A stretch of DNA of 64,000 bases, from positions 36,504,702-36,568,701 of the forward strand of contig OY821743.1 of assembly GCA_963682055.1 (NCBI GenBank), given 5' to 3'. The stretch's first letter is position 1, and each line of letters begins with the position of its first letter. A program made the translations under genes and the position numbers. This document shows, piece after piece, positions 58,752-64,000 of this stretch. The DNA comes from Primula veris (taxonomy: Eukaryota; Streptophyta; Magnoliopsida; Ericales; Primulaceae). The notes below the pieces were generated by a model. It did no database searches. It saw only the letters and a list, made by a program, of their open reading frames with translations, and was not told the origin of the DNA.

Positions 58752-59423
58752 AATTACAAGTATTGTTCTATAGTTTCATATTTCCAAGGGTTTGTCCTCA
58801 TACTTCTAAATGAATCACTAATATTGTTCAAATATTTTAAAAAATGTAAAATAATTAGTCCCTCAAGCACTCTAGCTATTTTGAATGTTGAAAATCATAT
58901 CAACAGATAAGTGCATGCTCTGTGTTGGTAATTTTACTCTTTATAGTATTAATTTCGATCATACGATGAAACGTCACAATACTATGAAAATAACAACCAA
59001 CGACTTTAGCAAGCCATATTATTTTACAAAAACGAGATTTGTCGGATACTTAAAAGAGTGAAGATGCGGAACAGAGAGAGGCCGGCAAGGACATCTTTAT
59101 ATACATGAATACACATGGACTTTTGGGTACATTGTCGAGGAAGTAGTTTTAAAGTGGAAAGAAAATATTGCTAATAGCATAAATGATATTTTCACTATAC
59201 TTCATTAAAATATTGTTACATGAAATTCAATAAAATACTATATAATATCAGTTACACATAAATATAATTGTTGATTATCAACACTAGCTATCATCCGCTA
59301 TAACGCATTTGGGATGTAAATTAAGTAGTCATATTTCATGGGAAACAAAATCTGGTTAGTCTAGACTCTAGGGATGTAAATTGTATTAAACCTCAACTAT
59401 TTGTAGTAATATTCGTTAGCAAG
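58750..59423. other. Gene-free A/T-rich DNA
   Basis: No supportable gene or element was seen. Confidence 0.5.
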
Positions 59424-59616
59424 CACTTCAAAATAATGTTTGATTTACCGATAGTCAAAAGCTGTCACAAGCCTGTCGCTAATTTAAAAAACTGTCACAA
59501 ATCTGTCGCAAATTGGCTAAACTATCACAAAGCTGTCACAAAAATTGTAGTTAATAAGTTCGTAACAAAAAATACCGTAACTAATCCCGTCGCTATTTGG
59601 TTATTTTTTTGTAATG
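59424..59616 (+). mobile_element. CACTA-ended MITE, copy 4
   Basis: The left end is CACTTCAAAATAATGTTTGA and the right end TTATTTTTTTGTAATG. The body carries AGCTGTCACAAGCCTGTC, AAACTGTCACAAATCTGTCG and TAATCCCGTCGCTATTTGG. The flanks AAG and TAG match in two of three positions. Confidence 0.8.
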
Positions 59617-59972
59617 TAGGCTACTAGTAATAATCCACGCTAATGGCCTAAAACCCGCTAGAAATAGATTAGATACATTGTTTAAGTATTGTTAAATGAG
59701 TTATGTGAAATAAATTGATCATAACACAATTTATCAAAGTTTACACCAAGATTGAAGACCATAAATAAGACTTCAAACACCTCTCAATTTTTTCAACCAA
59801 CAACATTCTTCTTTTGTCAAAAAGTTTTTAGGGAATCGAAAAAACTGTTTCTTTTAAAACGTTAAAGAAAATATATCAGTTGAAATTGTCCGGTGGGTAC
59901 GGACACTTTTGGTCCACATACCAAAGTTAAAAAAATCTATGCTTTAGTGGACCATCTTCAAATATACTGCTA

Positions 59973-60173
59973 CACTAATACTACAAAATAATATTTGATT
60001 TAGTAAGAGTTAAAAATTGTCACAAGACTGTCACTAATTGAATAAACTGTCACAAATCTGTTGCAAATTGACTAAACTGTCACAAATCCGTCACAAAAAC
60101 CGTCGCTAATAAGCTCGTAACAAAAAATATTGTCTCTAATCCTGTCGTTATTTGAGTATTTTTTTTTATAGCG
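59973..60173 (+). mobile_element. CACTA-ended MITE, copy 5
   Basis: CACTAATACTACAAAATAAT appears to be a CACTAC start with a small insertion. The right end TTTTTTTTATAGCG is mutated. The body is typical of the family (CTGTCACAAATCTGTTG, CCGTCACAAAAACCGTCG). Confidence 0.75.
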
Positions 60174-61337
60174 TACCTTTCATTGATTTTCTCAATTAGG
60201 GGTAACAATTCACTGTTTATACTACATCATTCAAACAAATTTACTCAAATTTGTATGATCAGTTTTAGTTAGTTTATACATTTTTTTTCATATATATTTA
60301 TAATTATTTTTGGTTTTTTTTTAAATCAACGTATTATTTTATTTTTAAAATGTTTATTCAAAGTAAATTTTGATCTTTAATACTCAAGTTCGTGTGGGCA
60401 AGTTTTACTTAGGTTATAAGTTATTTTTTTATGTTTAATTATTTGTTTGACAATTTATAAAGCAGTTATACTACTAAATACCAATCCAAAAAAAAAATAT
60501 CAAATTCTACAGATTTTTTTGAACAAACACTTTAGAAATAAAACCGATAACACGACCAAAAAACATGACTATAGTAACTTGATGAAATTTGAACGAATGC
60601 ACGGATTATTATTTTTTTGTAAAAAAAAGACAAAAAAAAAACAAAAAAAAAACATTTATATCCCCTCCTATATGTGCGTGAGTAAAAGATAACATAATTC
60701 ACTGCCAATACACAAGTGGGTCTGCAAATTTAAGATAATTACTGTAGTGGGCCACTGTTTTGAATTATTAACCCTTTAACGCAGTAATTGGATAATAACT
60801 ATCGGTTGGTTTATCCATTCTGGATATGTTGTGGTAAATTAAATGCAAACCAATCACTTAAATTGAACTTTATCTCATTGTATCTAAAATAACCATAAAA
60901 ATAAGTTGTTGTTGCCAAACAAGGATTCTCTTACTTAAAAGATCATCCGTATCAGTTACCCGACCAGTTTATTTAAATTCGATGTAATAGTTATATTATT
61001 TAAGTTATTATAATACAATTTCAACATCAATTAATCTATCATCTCCATTATAACATAAAAATATTATTTATATATTGTTTAATAATTTACTTTCAACTTG
61101 TATTAAATTTTTAATATATATTTAAGAGAGAAGGTGATGAGAGAGGAAATAAAAAGTATTATTTTAATTTATAAGTGAACAATTCATTCTTTTGAATTTG
61201 AGAGAATGAGATGAGTTTCTATATAATTGAGTGAACTACAGGGAAAGTGATTTGATACCATTTTAACAAAAAAAATCTTATTTATAAAAGAAAGTGGTTG
61301 TTTAAGGTAACTGATGCATGCTGGTGCTCTAGTTATC
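60174..61337. other. Gene-free A/T-rich DNA
   Basis: There are A-runs and T-runs but no gene or bounded element that can be supported. Confidence 0.5.
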
Positions 61338-61866
61338 CAGTAACGCTATAGAGCCAGACTGGCTCAACCAGACTGAATATCAGACAGTCCTTTATGTAAT
61401 TTTTAGAATTCTTTTGACACTCAACCAAAACAAAAACAAAACTCCAAATATAATATTTATGAAACTCCAGTTGACTACACCAAATTTAAATATTAATTAA
61501 AAATATTTAAAATTTTAATGATTTTAGTATATTTTATTTGACTATTCAATAAAATAAAAAATCAAATATAATAGGTATGAAACCCTAGTCGAGACTACCA
61601 TAAACTTAAATATTAATTAAAAATATTTAAAATTTTAATGATTTTAATATATTTTATTTGACGATTCAACAAAATAAAAACTCAAATATAATATTATAGA
61701 ACCATATTTGACACTACACTAAATTTAAATATTAATTAAAAATATTAAATATATGGCCGAATAGTATACTCTTAAATTTCGGGGTGAAAATAAAATTTTA
61801 AATTTACATTAAGGACTGGTGTGTTGAGAGTTTGATTGAGTGTATCTGGCTCATTAGCATTATTGC
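61338..61866 (-). repeat. Composite repeat with internal tandem units (~2.5-3 units), copy 2
   Basis: This is the inverted partner of 33163-33548. The same arms appear (CAGTAACGCTATAGAG; AATTTCGGGGTGAAAAT; AAGGACTGGTGTGTTGAGAG; TCATTAGCATTATTG). Internal units start at CAAATATAAT near 61445, 61563 and 61683, with periods of 118 and 120 bases and the last unit incomplete. This copy has one more unit than the other. Confidence 0.8.
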
Positions 61867-62271
61867 TGGTTATCATTCAGTGATTTTTTTATTTATAGTT
61901 TTGATAATTTATAGTTTTTAATGACATCTAGTTATAACCGTTTATGTTGAAATAAATGAGCAGTTGTCCAAAATAAAAATAAAAATTGTCATCTAGTTAC
62001 ATGATATAACAGAAGTAAAAAATGAACATGTTCAAGTGCCATCTCAAATGCGTCTAAAACTTACTATAATTACTTTGTTGCTAACTGACCAATATTTCTA
62101 GTTAAATAGAAATCATTGTAGTTAAAACGTTGGCAAACAAAATTTATAATAATTTTTGGCTAACTGACCATATATTGTAGTGATTGTATAATGTATTTAT
62201 ATATTTTCAGGGGTGATCCTGAACTAAACTGTATCAGACATTTAGTTTAGGTGCCGATATATTGTCAAGTA

Positions 62272-62463
62272 CTCCACCCGTTCCTATTTAATTGTTCATT
62301 ACGAAACTATGTGCAATTTTTAAAAGTTGATCATAGAGTTCAAATGTTAAATTTTATGATTAGATTTAAAAAAAAATCAATTTCAACAATTTTGATACAA
62401 GTTATAACCCGATCAAAATTGCACGTAGTTTCGTGATGAACAGTTAAATGAAAACGGAGGGAG
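62272..62463. mobile_element. Stowaway-type MITE with TA target duplication
   Basis: The left end CTCCACCCGTTCCTATTTAA and right end TTAAATGAAAACGGAGGGAG are inverted copies. TA lies on both sides (62270-62271, 62464-62465). ATTACGAAACTA/TAGTTTCGTGAT extend the pairing. It is 192 bp and non-coding. Confidence 0.85.
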
Positions 62464-62929
62464 TAGTCGATAAGTGTTTTTTTTTAAACAATCTTTTAGG
62501 TAAGAAAATATATGATAAAAATTTAACACGGACGAGATACTAAAATAATATGGACATGATTGCATATTTGGTTGATTATTTTTAACATACCTAAGTGCTA
62601 AAATTTCAAAGTTGAATGGACTCTGGTTTTCTTATCACAAACTTAAACAAGTCACATTGTTTGATCAAATTAAAGCCAAGTGGTTTTGGATCAAATTTTT
62701 TATTTAATTACTCAAGTCTTTTTCAAATGGATTAGGATCAATTATTTGAGATGGGGGCTAAAATTATGAATGAAACATAATGAAAGTATGAGAGTGAGAG
62801 GGTGACAACATCTAAGTGATAAAGTAAGGCAAGTGCATTTTTGTACTTCTTTTTAGTACACACTATTTACTCCCATTACCAATTAATTATTCAATAGTAC
62901 AAAATTAGGTACAATTTTTATCTGTTAAT

Positions 62930-63105
62930 GAATTGTATCAAAATTGTCGGAATGAAAATTTTCAAAAGTTATTCATATAGTTCAAACATTATATTATATG
63001 ATTTAGTTTTAAAATTTTTTATTTCAACAATTTTGATACATGTTATAAATCGATCAAAATTGCATGTAATTTCGTAAATTACCGTTGTTTAACAATGGAG
63101 TTACT
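62930..63105. mobile_element. Decayed relative of the Stowaway-type MITE
   Basis: It shares the interior (TTTCAACAATTTTGATACA, then GTTATAA and GATCAAAATTGCA, TAATTTCGT) with 62272-62463. It lacks the CTCCNTCCGT termini. Confidence 0.6.
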
Positions 63106-63176
63106 ACACACAATGTGTACATTTTTCTAGTATTTCATGTGAATAAAAGAAGTACTTGCAATGATTAAACTAAACT

Positions 63177-63405
63177 AGTCTAAACTCTCAAGTTATCCGT
63201 GAACTTGATTGCGTTAATAATTGGAGTTTTTGCTGGAGTCCGAAATCGATAAATGTCCCGACAAATTGTCTAGCGAATCATGCTAGAATAACTTATGATA
63301 ATTCCTGTTATTTTGGTGTACCGGACCATTTTTTGTCCTTATTGTATAATGACTTAATTTAATGAAAGTATCCCTTTTATTTTCAAAAAAAAAAACAAAA
63401 AAACT
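63177..63405 (+). pseudogene. Second dead RNase H/LINE-type 3' end
   Basis: A short frame reads VIRELDCVNNWSFCWSPKSI then NVPTNCLANHARIT, matching the last RNase H block at 16.6-16.98 kb. The tail (ACCATTTTTTGTCCTTATTG, then TATAATGACTTAATTTAATG) ends in a poly-A run near 63387-63405. Everything 5' of this is missing, the usual outcome of truncated LINE insertion. It is non-functional. Confidence 0.75.
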
Positions 63406-63430
63406 CTAAAGTTATACAAGCATAATGTAA

Positions 63431-63582
63431 GGCTTGTTTGGTTAAGCTAAATAAATAAATTAACAATATTTAAAATTTTGGAAGGGAAAAATCTAGGTTA
63501 ATTAAGCTTCTAAGTTAATTCCTGGGTCTTTCTGGTTAATCAACCAAATAAAATCCAGTTTATATTTAACCAACCAAACAAT
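63431..63582. mobile_element. MITE-like element with TTGTTTGGTTAA termini
   Basis: GGCTTGTTTGGTTAAGC at the left is roughly inverted by TTAACCAACCAAACAATAA at the right, over ~150 bp. The middle has GGTTAATTAAGCTTC and GGTTAATCAACC motifs. Evidence is moderate and the target duplication is unclear. Confidence 0.5.
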
Positions 63583-63839
63583 AAAGTTATGAAATAAATT
63601 AATACAGTAAGCAAGAAGAGAAAATACTCAAATATTTGTAAAGATTAAAAAAAATAAAAATTCACTACCATTAATAATCATCTCACATACAATTATGAGA
63701 AATAATCTCATCACTTTTTTTACATATTAAAACCCATATTCTAATCTCGGGTTCGGATTCGGATTCGGGTCAGCTTCGACTAATTACTAACATAATTAAA
63801 ATACCAAAAAAAAAGGAAAGAAAAAAAACTCAGAAGCAA

Positions 63840-64000
63840 AGGAAGCAGCTTCATGAAATCTTCCAACTCTATCTCTCTATATATATAAATATATATATTA
63901 TATATATCTATCTCATCATAGCAGTTAGAGAGAGAAAGACGTCTTCTTGGCACGGGATCGTTAAACCCATATCGTGATCGAAACCAAACTCCTCCTCGGC
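63840..64000 (+). promoter_or_regulatory. Possible promoter and leader of a gene beyond the right edge
   Basis: The sequence becomes less A/T-rich and shows CTATCTCTCTATATATATAA followed by a GAGAGAGAAAGACG stretch and a GC-richer tail (GGCACGGGATCG, CTCCTCCTCGGC). This is the pattern of a plant core promoter plus leader. No ATG of a gene is visible, so this is inference from composition only. Confidence 0.35.

Overview
The window is nuclear DNA of a flowering plant, most likely a eudicot. Support comes from spliced genes with GT-AG introns, strong AT richness, plant-only families (SAUR, filament-like plant protein) and a dense load of small DNA transposons. Species cannot be named from the sequence. 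No organelle, bacterial or viral segment was seen, and no complete autonomous transposon.

Only four protein genes can be supported, all on the + strand. (1) 2296-3784: the last five coding exons of an RNA polymerase I RPA43-like subunit, whose first exon was not found and probably lies left of the window. (2) 7868-9412: an intronless coding region for NMD3, the 60S ribosomal export adaptor, behind a 5'-leader intron full of tandem repeats. (3) 14587-15000: a single-exon SAUR auxin-response protein. (4) 48908-53594: a five-exon filament-like plant protein (FPP) of about 1001 residues, with a leader intron of roughly 3.7 kb. RPA43 and NMD3 both act in ribosome production, but nothing shows that they are co-regulated. 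The last 150 bases look like the leader of another gene that starts beyond the right edge.

The remaining ~50 kb is intergenic DNA built from nested mobile-element debris. I could define a two-level palindromic MITE family with 8-bp target duplications (five copies), a CACTA-ended MITE family (six copies), hAT-type MITEs (three, two with exact 8-bp duplications), Helitron-like elements (three), Stowaway-like elements, several fold-back elements, a solo LTR with an exact 5-bp duplication, and two dead RNase H/LINE 3' ends. Several sit inside one another, so the order of insertion can be read.

The most unusual locus is 21969-26397. A ~1.1 kb segment is present twice in direct orientation, separated by 2.26 kb that ends exactly at a CACTA-type terminus (TTTTCTTGTAGTG). 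That terminus is preceded by ~700 bp of three successive tandem arrays, each built on a short perfect or near-perfect palindrome. This looks like a transposon-linked tandem duplication with an insertion at the junction. I saw no sign of a new multi-gene system in the window.
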